Positions 15,995 through 25,475 of a stretch of 64,000 nucleotides of DNA are shown in pieces. The notes below the pieces were generated by a model. The model was not told the DNA's origin and ran no database searches. It worked only from the letters and a program-made list of their open reading frames with translations. Source of the stretch: Fusobacterium ulcerans (GTDB lineage Bacteria > Fusobacteriota > Fusobacteriia > Fusobacteriales > Fusobacteriaceae); assembly GCF_003019675.1 (NCBI RefSeq), contig NZ_CP028105.1, positions 1,628,282 to 1,692,281 of the forward strand, written 5' to 3'. Within the stretch, counting starts at the first letter, position 1. The number at the start of each line of letters is the position of its first letter. The position numbers were made by a program, and so were the translations under genes.

Positions 15995-16978
15995 ATGAAA
16001 ATTGAATTACCAAAAAAAATAAATATAATAGATATTACCATGCGTGATGGACTGCAAAATGAAGAAAAGTTTTTACCATTAGAAGGAAAACTTCATATAG
16101 CAGAAAAATTAATAGATGCTGGAGTGAAAAAAATAGAAGTAGGTTCAATGAGTCATGTAAAGTATGTACCTCAATTTAGAGATATAGATGATTTAATGAG
16201 AGCACTTCCTAAAAGAGATGATGTGGAATATACTGTTTTGGCTTTAAATAAAAAAGCTGTGGAAAGAGTGGTTAAACTTTTAGAAGAGGGAATAAAAATA
16301 GATAGAGTATTAACTGGGCAGCTAGCTACGAGCGAAGCTTATGCTAAAAAAAATATGAATAGGACACATGAAGAACTTTTTTTAGAAGCAGAAAAAAATG
16401 TAAAACTTTTACATGATGCTGGGATAAAAAAAGTAGTTGGAAATATAGGAACAATATTTGGATGCCCTATTCAAGGAGAAGTACCAATAGAAAAAGCTTA
16501 TGAATTTGCAGATAGGATGTTCCAAATAGGATTTGATGAAATAGAGCATTCAGATCCTGATGGAAAAGCTACTCCAAAAGATATTCTTGAATATTTTAGT
16601 GTAGTTCTTGAAAAATATCCAGATCCTTCAAAACATTCTTTTCATATACATGATATAAGAGGAACAGGAATAGCAGGATATTATGCAGCAATGATGGCTG
16701 GAATAATAAATTTTGACTGTACAATAGGTGGAATAGGAGGACAGGTAGCTAATTTCATGGATGGATTACCTATCAAAGGAACAGGGGAATACTATTTTGA
16801 ATCTAGAAGAACAGGATTAGTGAGCACAGAAGATTTTACAACAATGGTGAATGAGATGGGAATAGAAACAGGGATAGATCATAAAAAATTATACAAACTA
16901 GGATTAGAACTTGAAAAAATGTTAGGGAGAGAGCTACATTCCTTTACAAGTTCAGTAAAAAATAATTCTGCATTATAA
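15995..16978 (+). CDS. mvaB: HMG-CoA lyase-like enzyme (HMGL/DRE-TIM superfamily) with atypical active-site loop
   Basis: The 327-residue protein has the DRE-TIM barrel plan: ITMRDGLQNE with Arg17/Asp18, KIEVGSMSHVKYVPQF (46-61), VVGNIGTIFGCP, SDPDGKATP, and the metal pair His217/His219 in HSFHIHD. It would cleave HMG-CoA to acetyl-CoA and acetoacetate, completing mevalonate breakdown. However, the mobile loop that in known lyases reads GG-C-P-(F/Y)-A carries no cysteine. It reads GGIGGQVANFMDGLPIKG (245-262) and is about ten residues longer. The exact reaction therefore needs care; a related aldolase/lyase activity is possible. It is the last gene before a strong terminator. Confidence 0.78.
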   Translation: MKIELPKKINIIDITMRDGLQNEEKFLPLEGKLHIAEKLIDAGVKKIEVGSMSHVKYVPQFRDIDDLMRALPKRDDVEYTVLALNKKAVERVVKLLEEGIKIDRVLTGQLATSEAYAKKNMNRTHEELFLEAEKNVKLLHDAGIKKVVGNIGTIFGCPIQGEVPIEKAYEFADRMFQIGFDEIEHSDPDGKATPKDILEYFSVVLEKYPDPSKHSFHIHDIRGTGIAGYYAAMMAGIINFDCTIGGIGGQVANFMDGLPIKGTGEYYFESRRTGLVSTEDFTTMVNEMGIETGIDHKKLYKLGLELEKMLGRELHSFTSSVKNNSAL

Positions 16979-16979
16979 A

Positions 16980-17020
16980 AAAACAAGGTGGTTCAAAGCA
17001 ATTTTGAGCCACCTTGTTTT
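16980..17020. terminator. Bidirectional terminator hairpin, copy 2 of the 41-bp exact repeat
   Basis: The 41 bases are identical to those at 11576-11616 and again lie between convergent genes (the lyase-like gene and the DUF1653-like gene), with T-rich flanks usable on either strand. Confidence 0.85.
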
Positions 17021-17215
17021 CTATTTCTTCGGTGAGAATTTTTTTAAAAACTCACTTTTTTCTCTTACAAAAAGTTTTCCTTCAGCTTCTTTGCATATAT
17101 AAACTACCACTATCAATCCATCTCTTTCATTAGTGCAGTCAATAGCTTCATTTACAGCTTGGTACTCTCTTCCATTTTTATTATTTATCCAAAGGGAATT
17201 TTTTTCTATTATCAT
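17021..17215 (-). CDS. Small DUF1653-like protein
   Basis: The 64-residue protein resembles DUF1653 domains: a short N-terminal strand, REYQAVNEAIDCTNERDGLIVVVY in place of the usual Y-x-V-x-x-x-A-x-x-(S/T)-E-x-x-x-x-x-V-V-Y, then GKLFVREKSEFLKKF matching the G-x-(I/L)-(W/F)-V-R-x-x-x-x-F ending. The molecular role of the domain is not known to me. The ATG follows GCGAGG. It is the last gene of a minus-strand set with the DUF1847 protein and the hydrolase. Confidence 0.6.
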   Translation of the reverse strand: MIIEKNSLWINNKNGREYQAVNEAIDCTNERDGLIVVVYICKEAEGKLFVREKSEFLKKFSPKK

Positions 17216-17227
17216 TTTTCCTCGCTT

Positions 17228-17851
17228 TTATTTAAAAAGTTTTTTCTTGTAATATCCTTCAGCCATGTATATAGCAGCGAGAGGATTATGTCCTAGTACT
17301 CTGTCTTTTACTGCAAATACTGTAACAGGAGCTTCTGAATATTTTAGGAATAAAGAGTCATGTCCTACACAAAGTCCTAAAAGTATATTTAACTGAGTTC
17401 CAGATTGATTTAAAAGTTTTGCCTGACCAATAGGGTTGCACATAGGTTCATAAGTACAAGGTCTAACTTGCTCTTCATTAGAAATCCCAATAAATTCTTT
17501 AAGAACAGAACCGTTTTTACACGCTAAAGACTCTACTTCGAATCCATGATTTCTAAGTATAGAAGCAAAAATTTTAGCTTCTTTTGAAAGTCCTACACAA
17601 AATGCAAGTCCCAGTTTTTTGTATCCGCATTTATTAGCAAAATTTATTATTTCTTCTACTCTAGTCTGTTTACAATACCCTTCACTCTCAACAAGGGCTG
17701 AATTATGAGCAAGATTCATATTTTCTTTTTCAAGATAAAATTTTTTGACTTCCTCTATATTATCCAATTCTCTGCATGGACAGTTAAGAGGAGCTTCTTC
17801 AAGATTTCCAGTTCTGCAAACATATTTTGTACAAGCGTCACAAGTGTACAT
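17228..17851 (-). CDS. DUF1847 family cysteine-rich metal-binding protein
   Basis: The 207-residue protein starts MYTCDACTKYVC and has further cysteines in LNCPC, and GYCKQTRVEEI, then LGLAFCVGLSKEAKIF, RPCTYEPMCNPIGQAKLLN and GLCVGHDSLF. This order matches the DUF1847 family, which has a putative metal or Fe-S site and is common in anaerobes. A longer reading frame exists upstream, but the ATG at 17851 has AAGGAG 12 nt before it and begins exactly at the conserved Cys motif. It is cotranscribed, with a 25-bp gap, with the upstream hydrolase. No catalytic role is established. Confidence 0.75.
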   Translation of the reverse strand: MYTCDACTKYVCRTGNLEEAPLNCPCRELDNIEEVKKFYLEKENMNLAHNSALVESEGYCKQTRVEEIINFANKCGYKKLGLAFCVGLSKEAKIFASILRNHGFEVESLACKNGSVLKEFIGISNEEQVRPCTYEPMCNPIGQAKLLNQSGTQLNILLGLCVGHDSLFLKYSEAPVTVFAVKDRVLGHNPLAAIYMAEGYYKKKLFK

Positions 17852-17876
17852 AAAAATCATCTCCTTAAATATATGT

Positions 17877-18731
17877 TTAAATTCTAATTTCCAACCATTT
17901 TTCAATATCAGCAAAAACTTCATCTCTGTTTATTTCATTATGAAGTTCATGCCTTGCATTTTTATATAAATGACATGTAACATCATCAAATCCAATATTG
18001 TTATAGAATTTCTCAAGTTCTATAACTCCTTTTCCAAATTTTCCTACAGGATCCATATCTCCTGCCACTATCATTATGGGAAGCTTTCTTGATATATTTT
18101 TAAAAGACTCTTCTGAATAGAGAGAATTTAAAAAATTAAAGAAAGTTGTATAAAAAGTACTACTGTAAGTGAAATCACATAGTTTATCATTACAGTATTT
18201 TTTTACTTCTTCAATATCTCTAGAAAGCCATGAATTTTCATTATAATAATATTCAGATCTTGTTTTACTGTTGGAATTTAAGAAAACAAGTTTTTTAATT
18301 ATATAGGCTCTTCTGTTTCGATAGAGTTTATCTAAAAGATAACTTGCAATTTCTCCAGCTTTCCATAAAAAAGGCTGCTTGTAGCATGAACCACAGAGTA
18401 TATATCCATCTATTTTAGACCAACAGCTTTTCATATGTTCCTGTGCAATAAAAGATCCCATACTGTGTCCGAATACAAAGAAAGGAGTATCAGGATAATC
18501 TTTTTTTAATTTTTCAGTATATGCTGCCTGCTCTTTTATTAATGTAGGAAAATCACTTTGAAATATTCCAAGTTCATCTTTTGCTGTAATATTACTTCCG
18601 TGATGCAGATGTTCATGGAGAAAGACAAGATAGCCTCTTTCAGTAAAATATTTAAAGAAATGGGTGTATCTTCCTTCATGTTCACTCATTCCATGAATGA
18701 CTTGTATGATTCCTTTTATACTTTTTGTCAT
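17877..18731 (-). CDS. Alpha/beta hydrolase, monoacylglycerol lipase/lysophospholipase-like
   Basis: The 284-residue protein shows the Hydrolase_4 (serine aminopeptidase S33) pattern: QVIHGMSEHEGRYTHFFKYF for the oxyanion hole, FGHSMGSFIAQ for the nucleophile Ser (about residue 92), AGDMDPVG for the acid, and ARHELHNE for the catalytic His. It would hydrolyse an acylglycerol or lysophospholipid in the cytoplasm. The longest frame begins with GTG at 18740, but that codon is part of the GAGGTG ribosome-binding site, so the ATG at 18731 is used. It is first in a minus-strand operon with the DUF1847 and DUF1653-like genes. Confidence 0.83.
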   Translation of the reverse strand: MTKSIKGIIQVIHGMSEHEGRYTHFFKYFTERGYLVFLHEHLHHGSNITAKDELGIFQSDFPTLIKEQAAYTEKLKKDYPDTPFFVFGHSMGSFIAQEHMKSCWSKIDGYILCGSCYKQPFLWKAGEIASYLLDKLYRNRRAYIIKKLVFLNSNSKTRSEYYYNENSWLSRDIEEVKKYCNDKLCDFTYSSTFYTTFFNFLNSLYSEESFKNISRKLPIMIVAGDMDPVGKFGKGVIELEKFYNNIGFDDVTCHLYKNARHELHNEINRDEVFADIEKWLEIRI

Positions 18732-18944
18732 AAATTTCACCTCTGTAATATCATTATATCTTATAAATTAAGAAAAATGAAATAAAATTACAGGAATAAT
18801 TTATACTAGGGACTTGTTAAAAATTAGAAAAAATATTATAATTAATATGAATGAAAAAAAATTTGTTAAAAAATAAAAGAATGAATATAAAATTTTGGTA
18901 TAATTATGTAAATTTAAAATAATTTTAAAGGAGTGATATATAAC

Positions 18945-19769
18945 ATGCATGCATTATTAGAAAGTTTTCTAACGGATATTTTTGCAGCCCTTCCAGGACT
19001 GGTAATCAGAGGATTGATTCTGATAATTTTATTTATAATTTGGCCTAAGTTTTTGGGAATGCTTTTGACAACTTATAAGAAAACACTTGAAAAGAAAAAT
19101 GTTGATCCATTACTTGAAAGTTTTACAGTTTCATTATTAAAAACTATTGGATATATTGCTTTATTTTTTGTAGTAGTTAGTGTTATAGGAATAAAAGCTA
19201 CATCTTTAGTAACTGTTTTAGGTACCGCAGGTATCGCAGTTGGTTTGGCTTTACAAGGAAGTTTATCTAACCTTGCAGGAGGAGTGCTTATTCTTTTCTT
19301 CAAGCAGTTTTCAAAGGGAGACTACATTTCTAATAACGGTGGAATAGAAGGTACAGTAGATCAGATACATATTCTTTATACTACTCTTATTACTACAGAT
19401 AATAAAGTAATTGTAGTTCCAAATGGACAGCTTGCAAACAATGCAATAATAAATTATTCTAGAAAGCCTGAAAGAAGACTGGATATGGTATTTACAGTTT
19501 CATATGATACCCCAATAGATAAAACTAAAGAACTGTTAAGACAAATAGCTGAAAATCATCCAGCAGTATTAAAAGATAAGGCAATAACAATAAGAATGGC
19601 TAAGCAAAGTGCTAGCTCTTTAGACTATAATTTCAGAGTCTGGGTAAAAAGTTCAGACTACTGGGAAACATTATATGACTTTAACGAAGAGGTAAAAAGA
19701 GTATTTGATGAAAATGGTGTTGAAATCCCATATCAGAAAATTGATATATACAATAGAACTGAAAAGTAA
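18945..19769 (+). CDS. mscS: Small-conductance mechanosensitive channel, MscS family
   Basis: The 274-residue protein has three N-terminal membrane helices. The third (about 80-110) shows the pore-lining pattern TVLGTAGIAVGLALQGSLSNLAGG, and it is followed by the beta domain segment GDYISNNGGIEGTVDQIHILYTTLITTDNK and VPNGQLANNAIINYS, diagnostic of MscS. It opens under membrane tension to release solutes on hypo-osmotic shock. A GTG at 18933 lies inside the AAAGGAG, so the ATG at 18945 is preferred. It is flanked by its own upstream region and by the guaB promoter, and appears monocistronic. Confidence 0.93.
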   Translation: MHALLESFLTDIFAALPGLVIRGLILIILFIIWPKFLGMLLTTYKKTLEKKNVDPLLESFTVSLLKTIGYIALFFVVVSVIGIKATSLVTVLGTAGIAVGLALQGSLSNLAGGVLILFFKQFSKGDYISNNGGIEGTVDQIHILYTTLITTDNKVIVVPNGQLANNAIINYSRKPERRLDMVFTVSYDTPIDKTKELLRQIAENHPAVLKDKAITIRMAKQSASSLDYNFRVWVKSSDYWETLYDFNEEVKRVFDENGVEIPYQKIDIYNRTEK

Positions 19770-19795
19770 TATTTATAAAAAATATCTTTTTTTAT

Positions 19796-19825
19796 GTGAC
19801 AAAATTCTTAAATTTGTGCTATAAT
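19796..19825 (+). promoter_or_regulatory. Sigma-70 promoter of guaB
   Basis: GTGACA (19796-19801), an 18-bp spacer and TATAAT (19820-19825) preceded by TG form an extended -10 promoter about 87 bp upstream of the guaB ATG. Confidence 0.65.
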
Positions 19826-19887
19826 AGTCGAAATATATATAAAGTTTTTTGTTGTTAAATTTTGATTTTATAAAGTATAAATATTAA

Positions 19888-21366
<1,479 letters not shown>

Positions 21367-21424
21367 GGATATGTTTCCTCTTGGGACTGATTTATTTTAT
21401 TTTTAAGTTTAAGGAGAGGAAAAA

Positions 21425-22246
21425 GTGAAAAAAGGAAAAAGAATAATTATTTTCTTATCAGCTGTATTGTTATTTAGTTCGCAGGCTTTTGCTGAAGGAC
21501 TTAGAGAGATAAAAACTCTGGATGAAATCAATAGTGGAACATCATCACTAACAAAAACAGAAGTACCAAGACCTGTATCAAATATAGATAATGAGCTGAA
21601 GCCTTTAGAAAAACTAAACACATCTGAAAAAAAAGAAGGAATAACTTCTGAAACAATAACAACAGAGGATACAGTTAAAAGTGAGATAAAATTAACTGAT
21701 GCACAAAAAGCATTGCAGAAAAGCAATGGAAAAATGCTTGATATTAGTCAAAAAGTCCATGGAAGTGATAAACTTGTATACGCTCAAGGAGAAGATAAAC
21801 CTTTCACTGGTGAATTTGGACTGTTTATTGGAGATATTATTGAATATAGTGAAGCTTATGTAAATGGAAAATTGAATGGAGATAAGATATGGTATTCTGA
21901 TGAAGGAAATATCGTTATGACTGAAAGATATGTAGATGAAAAACTTAATGGTGAGCAGAGGTCATACTATTCAGATGGAAGTGTAAAAGCTATTACAAAA
22001 TATAGAAATAATAGAGTAACTGGAATTGAATTTTATGCTCAAAATGGTAAGCTTCTTCATAAAAGTGATATGAGTGCTGGAACTGGAGAATGGAAATTTT
22101 TCTGGGATAATGGAAAAATATTAGAAGAAGGAAAATACAAGAACTGGGTCAAAGATGGTACTTGGAAAAGATATCAAGAAGATGGGACAGTTGATAGTAT
22201 AGCTATTTATGAAAATGGAAGATTAAAAAGCCAGACTTGGAATTAA
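21425..22246 (+). CDS. Secreted MORN/YwqK-type repeat protein
   Basis: The 273-residue protein begins with a Sec signal peptide (KKGKRIIIFLSAVLLFSSQAFAEG). A low-complexity linker rich in Ser/Thr/Glu follows (about 25-95), then at least five repeats of about 22 residues of the form Y-x-(N/D)-G-K-x-x-G-x-x-x-x-(Y/F)-x-x-(D/N)-G, such as YVNGKLNGDKIWYSDEG and YRNNRVTGIEFYAQNG. Such toxin-antitoxin-YwqK or MORN-like repeats form elongated beta sheets in periplasmic or surface proteins. The GTG at 21425 follows AAGGAGAGG. It is probably cotranscribed with guaB and ends in a strong terminator. The specific function is unknown. Confidence 0.78.
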   Translation: MKKGKRIIIFLSAVLLFSSQAFAEGLREIKTLDEINSGTSSLTKTEVPRPVSNIDNELKPLEKLNTSEKKEGITSETITTEDTVKSEIKLTDAQKALQKSNGKMLDISQKVHGSDKLVYAQGEDKPFTGEFGLFIGDIIEYSEAYVNGKLNGDKIWYSDEGNIVMTERYVDEKLNGEQRSYYSDGSVKAITKYRNNRVTGIEFYAQNGKLLHKSDMSAGTGEWKFFWDNGKILEEGKYKNWVKDGTWKRYQEDGTVDSIAIYENGRLKSQTWN

Positions 22247-22258
22247 TAAAAAATATTT

Positions 22259-22292
22259 AAAGCTGCAAGCAGTGAAAACTGCTTACAGCTTT
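22259..22292 (+). terminator. Intrinsic terminator after the MORN-repeat gene
   Basis: AAAGCTGCAAGCAG and CTGCTTACAGCTTT form a nearly perfect stem across TGAAAA, followed by a run of T. Confidence 0.85.
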
Positions 22293-22348
22293 TTTTTTCT
22301 TTGATGATATGATATAATTAAAAGAATTGGAAAGTAAGGAGAAAAGGT

Positions 22349-23200
22349 ATGGATATAAGAGCAGTAGAAAAAAGTAAGAAGTGGGGATATATGTTCTATA
22401 TCTCATATAATGGAGCAAAATTTCAATCTTTTGACGAGATGAATGAAAAAAAGAGTATAAAAGGAAAATTTAGAGAAGTAATGGAGAAAATAGGTTTCAC
22501 TTGGGCAAAAGGGGTACAACAGGCAGGAAGAACAGATGCTAAGGTAAGTGCAAATGAAAATATTCTCTATGTCAGCAGTAATTTTAATGGAAATATAAAA
22601 AAAATACAGGAAGATTTCAATAAAAATTCTGATACTGATTTAAAAGTTACAATGATAAAGAAAACTTTTCCTAATATTGTGTTTCCAGACATGATAGAAA
22701 AGAGAGAATATATATATTCATATCCTGAAAAACTTATTAAAAATACAGAAGAAGAAATAGAAAAACTTTGTAAAGAACTCAGTGGAACATATGATGTAAG
22801 CGAGTTTACAGATAAAAAAGGGCTTGAACTCAAAGAACATATAAGAGAAGTAAAGATTACATATGAAAATGGGAAATTAAGATTTCTAGGAAATTCTTTT
22901 ATGCCTAAGCAGGTAAGAATAATGTCTGGGTATATACTTACAGGAAAAAAAGAGCCTCTTATGGGAAAATACTTAACTCTTGAAAAAGTTTATTTAAAAA
23001 ATGAAATGAAGAATATTGTTCTTCAGGAAATACCAGATATAGAAGAAGAAAATGTAATAAAAATTGAAAAAACAGCAGATGGAAGTTTGTATATTTTCTA
23101 TGTTCCTCAAGGAAAAAGAGGGGAATTTATAGGAAAAAATGGTAAAAATATTAAAGAGATGAAGAAAAAATATGGAGATATAGTAGTGAGGGAGATCTAA
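22349..23200 (+). CDS. truA: TruA-like tRNA pseudouridine synthase with C-terminal KH-like domain
   Basis: The 283-residue protein aligns by eye with TruA. There is a first RNA-binding half (YMFYISYNGAKFQSFDEM), the catalytic Asp63 in QQAGRTDAKVSA (usual form GRTDAGVHA), then REYIYSYP, YDVSEFT and GNSFMPKQVRIMSGYIL for the second half. TruA modifies uridines 38-40 of tRNA anticodon stems. After about residue 225 it carries an extra tail ending GKRGEFIGKNGKNIKEMKKKYG, with a G-K-N-G loop typical of KH RNA-binding domains. The GVHA part of the active-site motif is altered (KVSA). It overlaps closely with the HD gene, whose ATG follows the stop immediately. Assignment to TruA is good; the altered motif leaves the RNA target open. 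Confidence 0.75.
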   Translation: MDIRAVEKSKKWGYMFYISYNGAKFQSFDEMNEKKSIKGKFREVMEKIGFTWAKGVQQAGRTDAKVSANENILYVSSNFNGNIKKIQEDFNKNSDTDLKVTMIKKTFPNIVFPDMIEKREYIYSYPEKLIKNTEEEIEKLCKELSGTYDVSEFTDKKGLELKEHIREVKITYENGKLRFLGNSFMPKQVRIMSGYILTGKKEPLMGKYLTLEKVYLKNEMKNIVLQEIPDIEEENVIKIEKTADGSLYIFYVPQGKRGEFIGKNGKNIKEMKKKYGDIVVREI

Positions 23201-23620
23201 ATGTTGAATAGGCTCAGACAAGGGATCATCTATGTATTTGGAAAATATGATGGGGAAAAAGATGAGACTGTGAAAAAAATTCTTTCAGAAGACGAATTTA
23301 AGATTTTTGATACTATGATGGAGTATGACAAAGTTCATTCTTTTAGATTGCTAAATTTTGTTAAAGAGAATGAAATATTAAAAGATGATAAGCTATATTG
23401 GAAACTTGCTCTTCTTCATGATAGTGGAAAAGGAAAAACTACATTTTTAAAAAGAATGAAAAAGGTAGTAGTAGGAGATAGAAAACTTGAAGGACATACT
23501 GAGAATGCCTATGAAAAATTAAAAAGTATAAATAAAGAATTAGCTCAATTATGTAGAATACACCATGATAAAAGCAATAATATCAAGATGAAAGAGTTTC
23601 AAAAATTAGATGATAAGTAA
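23201..23620 (+). CDS. HD-domain phosphohydrolase
   Basis: The 139-residue protein is little more than an HD domain: His46 in KVHSFRLL, His73-Asp74 in ALLHDSGKGKT, His99 in LEGHTENAYEKL, His121/122 in RIHHDKSNN, and a terminal LDD. These are the metal-binding positions of HD hydrolases acting on nucleotides or phosphate esters. The ATG follows directly on the stop codon of the TruA-like gene, with GGGAG just upstream, so translation is coupled. The substrate is unknown; its neighbour suggests RNA or nucleotide metabolism, but that is inference. Confidence 0.82.
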   Translation: MLNRLRQGIIYVFGKYDGEKDETVKKILSEDEFKIFDTMMEYDKVHSFRLLNFVKENEILKDDKLYWKLALLHDSGKGKTTFLKRMKKVVVGDRKLEGHTENAYEKLKSINKELAQLCRIHHDKSNNIKMKEFQKLDDK

Positions 23621-23687
23621 AAAAAGCAGGTAATTTTGCTAAGAAAATGATAAAATAAAATGTAATAATAAAAAAAGTGAGGAAAAT

Positions 23688-25448
23688 ATGAGAGTAAATT
23701 TAGATAAATATTTATTAAAAGTTGAGAAGCCAGCACAATATTTGGGAAATGAAATAAACAGCATACATAAAGATGATTTTAAAGCAAGAATGTGCCTGTT
23801 TTTTCCTGATATATATGAAGTAGGAATGTCTAATCTGGGAATAAGAATATTATATAGCCTTATGAACAGAGTGGAAGGATTTTCTTTAGAAAGAGGATTT
23901 TCTCCAATGGAGGATATGGAAAATTTGATGAGGGAAAATGGAATACCAATGTTTTCTCTGGAAAGTAAGACTCCATTGAAAGAATTTGATGTGGTAGGAT
24001 TTTCATTATCTTATGAGATGTGCTATCCAAATGTATTAAATGCTTTAGATTTAGCAGGGATACCCGTTGAAAGTAAAGATAGAGGAGAGGAATATCCACT
24101 GATAATGGCAGGGGGAACTTGTATGATGAATCCTGTTCCTATGGAAAAGTTTCTTGATTTTGTAGTAATAGGAGATGGAGAAGATGTCATGGTGAAAATA
24201 GCTGAGGTGCTTACAGCTAACTGTGATAAGAGTAAATTAGAAAAATTAAAATTAATAGAAGGTTTTGATGGAGTATATGTTCCTGTTCTTCATAAAGGAA
24301 AGAAAAGAGTAAGAAGAGCTATTGTTGAAGATTTGGATAAAACAGAATTTTATGATGATCAGCTTGTACCATATATAAATATAGTACATGACAGAGCTTC
24401 TGTAGAGATACAGAGAGGATGCACAAGAGGATGCAGATTCTGTCAAGCTGGAATTGTGTACAGACCAGTAAGAGAAAGAAGTTTTAAAAATAACTGTGAG
24501 CTTATTGAGAAAATGATAAAAAATACTGGATATTCGGAAATATCTCTTTCATCTTTGAGCAGCAGTGATTACAGTAAAATAGATGATCTTATCAAAGGAT
24601 TAAAAAACAGATATGAAAATAGAAACCTTGGAATTTCACTTCCATCTTTGAGAATGAATCCATACTCTGTCCAAGTGGCAGATGATATCAGCGGAGGAAA
24701 AAGAACTGGATTTACTTTTGCTCCAGAAGCTGGGTCACAAAGATTGAGAGATATAATCAACAAAGGTGTAGAAGAAGAAGATGTATTGGCTACTGCTGAA
24801 GCTGCTATAAGAGGGGGATGGGAAAATCTAAAATTCTACTTTATGATTGGACTTCCTTTTGAAACAGATGAAGATGTGGCAGAAATATTTGAACTTGCTT
24901 CTAAGGTTATAAAGAGATGCAGACCTATAAGTAAAAGAATAAATGTAACAGTAAGCGTTTCAAACTTTGTTCCAAAACCTCATACACCATTCCAATGGTC
25001 AGAACAGATGGATATAGAAGAGATGAAAAGAAAACACAGAATATTAAAAGACTTATTTAAAACATCAAAGCATTGTACTTTAAGAATACATGATATGAGA
25101 AAATCTTATCTTGAGGGATTCCTTTCAAGAGGAGATGAAAGAACAGGGGATCTAATAGAACTTGCATGGAAAAAAGGAGCAAAACTTGATGACTATAAAG
25201 ATAATTATGATATCTGGAAATCATCAGCTGATGAATTAGGAATAGATGAGAAAGATTATCTAGGAGGAAGAAATCTAGAAGCTGATCTTCCTTGGGATAT
25301 GATAGATATAGGAGTAGATAAAAGTTTTCTTTTAAGGGAATATAAAAAAGCAGAAGAAGGAGCTCTGACACCAGATTGCAGAGAAGTATGTTCTGGATGT
25401 GGAATGAAAAAAAGATTTCCTAACTGTTTAAAAATAGCCACAGAATAA
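23688..25448 (+). CDS. B12-binding-type radical SAM protein, TIGR03960 family
   Basis: The 586-residue protein has a degenerate B12-binding-like N-terminal part (FPDIYEVGMSNLGIRILYSLMN). The radical SAM centre follows, with CTRGCRFCQAG at about 245-255 supplying the CxxxCxxC for the 4Fe-4S cluster, then YSEISLSSLSSSDYSKID and FKFYFMIGLPFETDEDV-like segments (positions about 380-400). It ends in a cysteine-rich tail CREVCSGCGMKKRFPNC. This architecture matches the TIGR03960 family; in other bacteria the partner TIGR03936 (DUF2344) is adjacent, but it is not found here. The reaction is unknown. It lies between the HD gene and ung in the same orientation. Confidence 0.85.
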   Translation: MRVNLDKYLLKVEKPAQYLGNEINSIHKDDFKARMCLFFPDIYEVGMSNLGIRILYSLMNRVEGFSLERGFSPMEDMENLMRENGIPMFSLESKTPLKEFDVVGFSLSYEMCYPNVLNALDLAGIPVESKDRGEEYPLIMAGGTCMMNPVPMEKFLDFVVIGDGEDVMVKIAEVLTANCDKSKLEKLKLIEGFDGVYVPVLHKGKKRVRRAIVEDLDKTEFYDDQLVPYINIVHDRASVEIQRGCTRGCRFCQAGIVYRPVRERSFKNNCELIEKMIKNTGYSEISLSSLSSSDYSKIDDLIKGLKNRYENRNLGISLPSLRMNPYSVQVADDISGGKRTGFTFAPEAGSQRLRDIINKGVEEEDVLATAEAAIRGGWENLKFYFMIGLPFETDEDVAEIFELASKVIKRCRPISKRINVTVSVSNFVPKPHTPFQWSEQMDIEEMKRKHRILKDLFKTSKHCTLRIHDMRKSYLEGFLSRGDERTGDLIELAWKKGAKLDDYKDNYDIWKSSADELGIDEKDYLGGRNLEADLPWDMIDIGVDKSFLLREYKKAEEGALTPDCREVCSGCGMKKRFPNCLKIATE

Positions 25449-25475
25449 AAATTACAAATTGGAGGAGAGAAGAAA

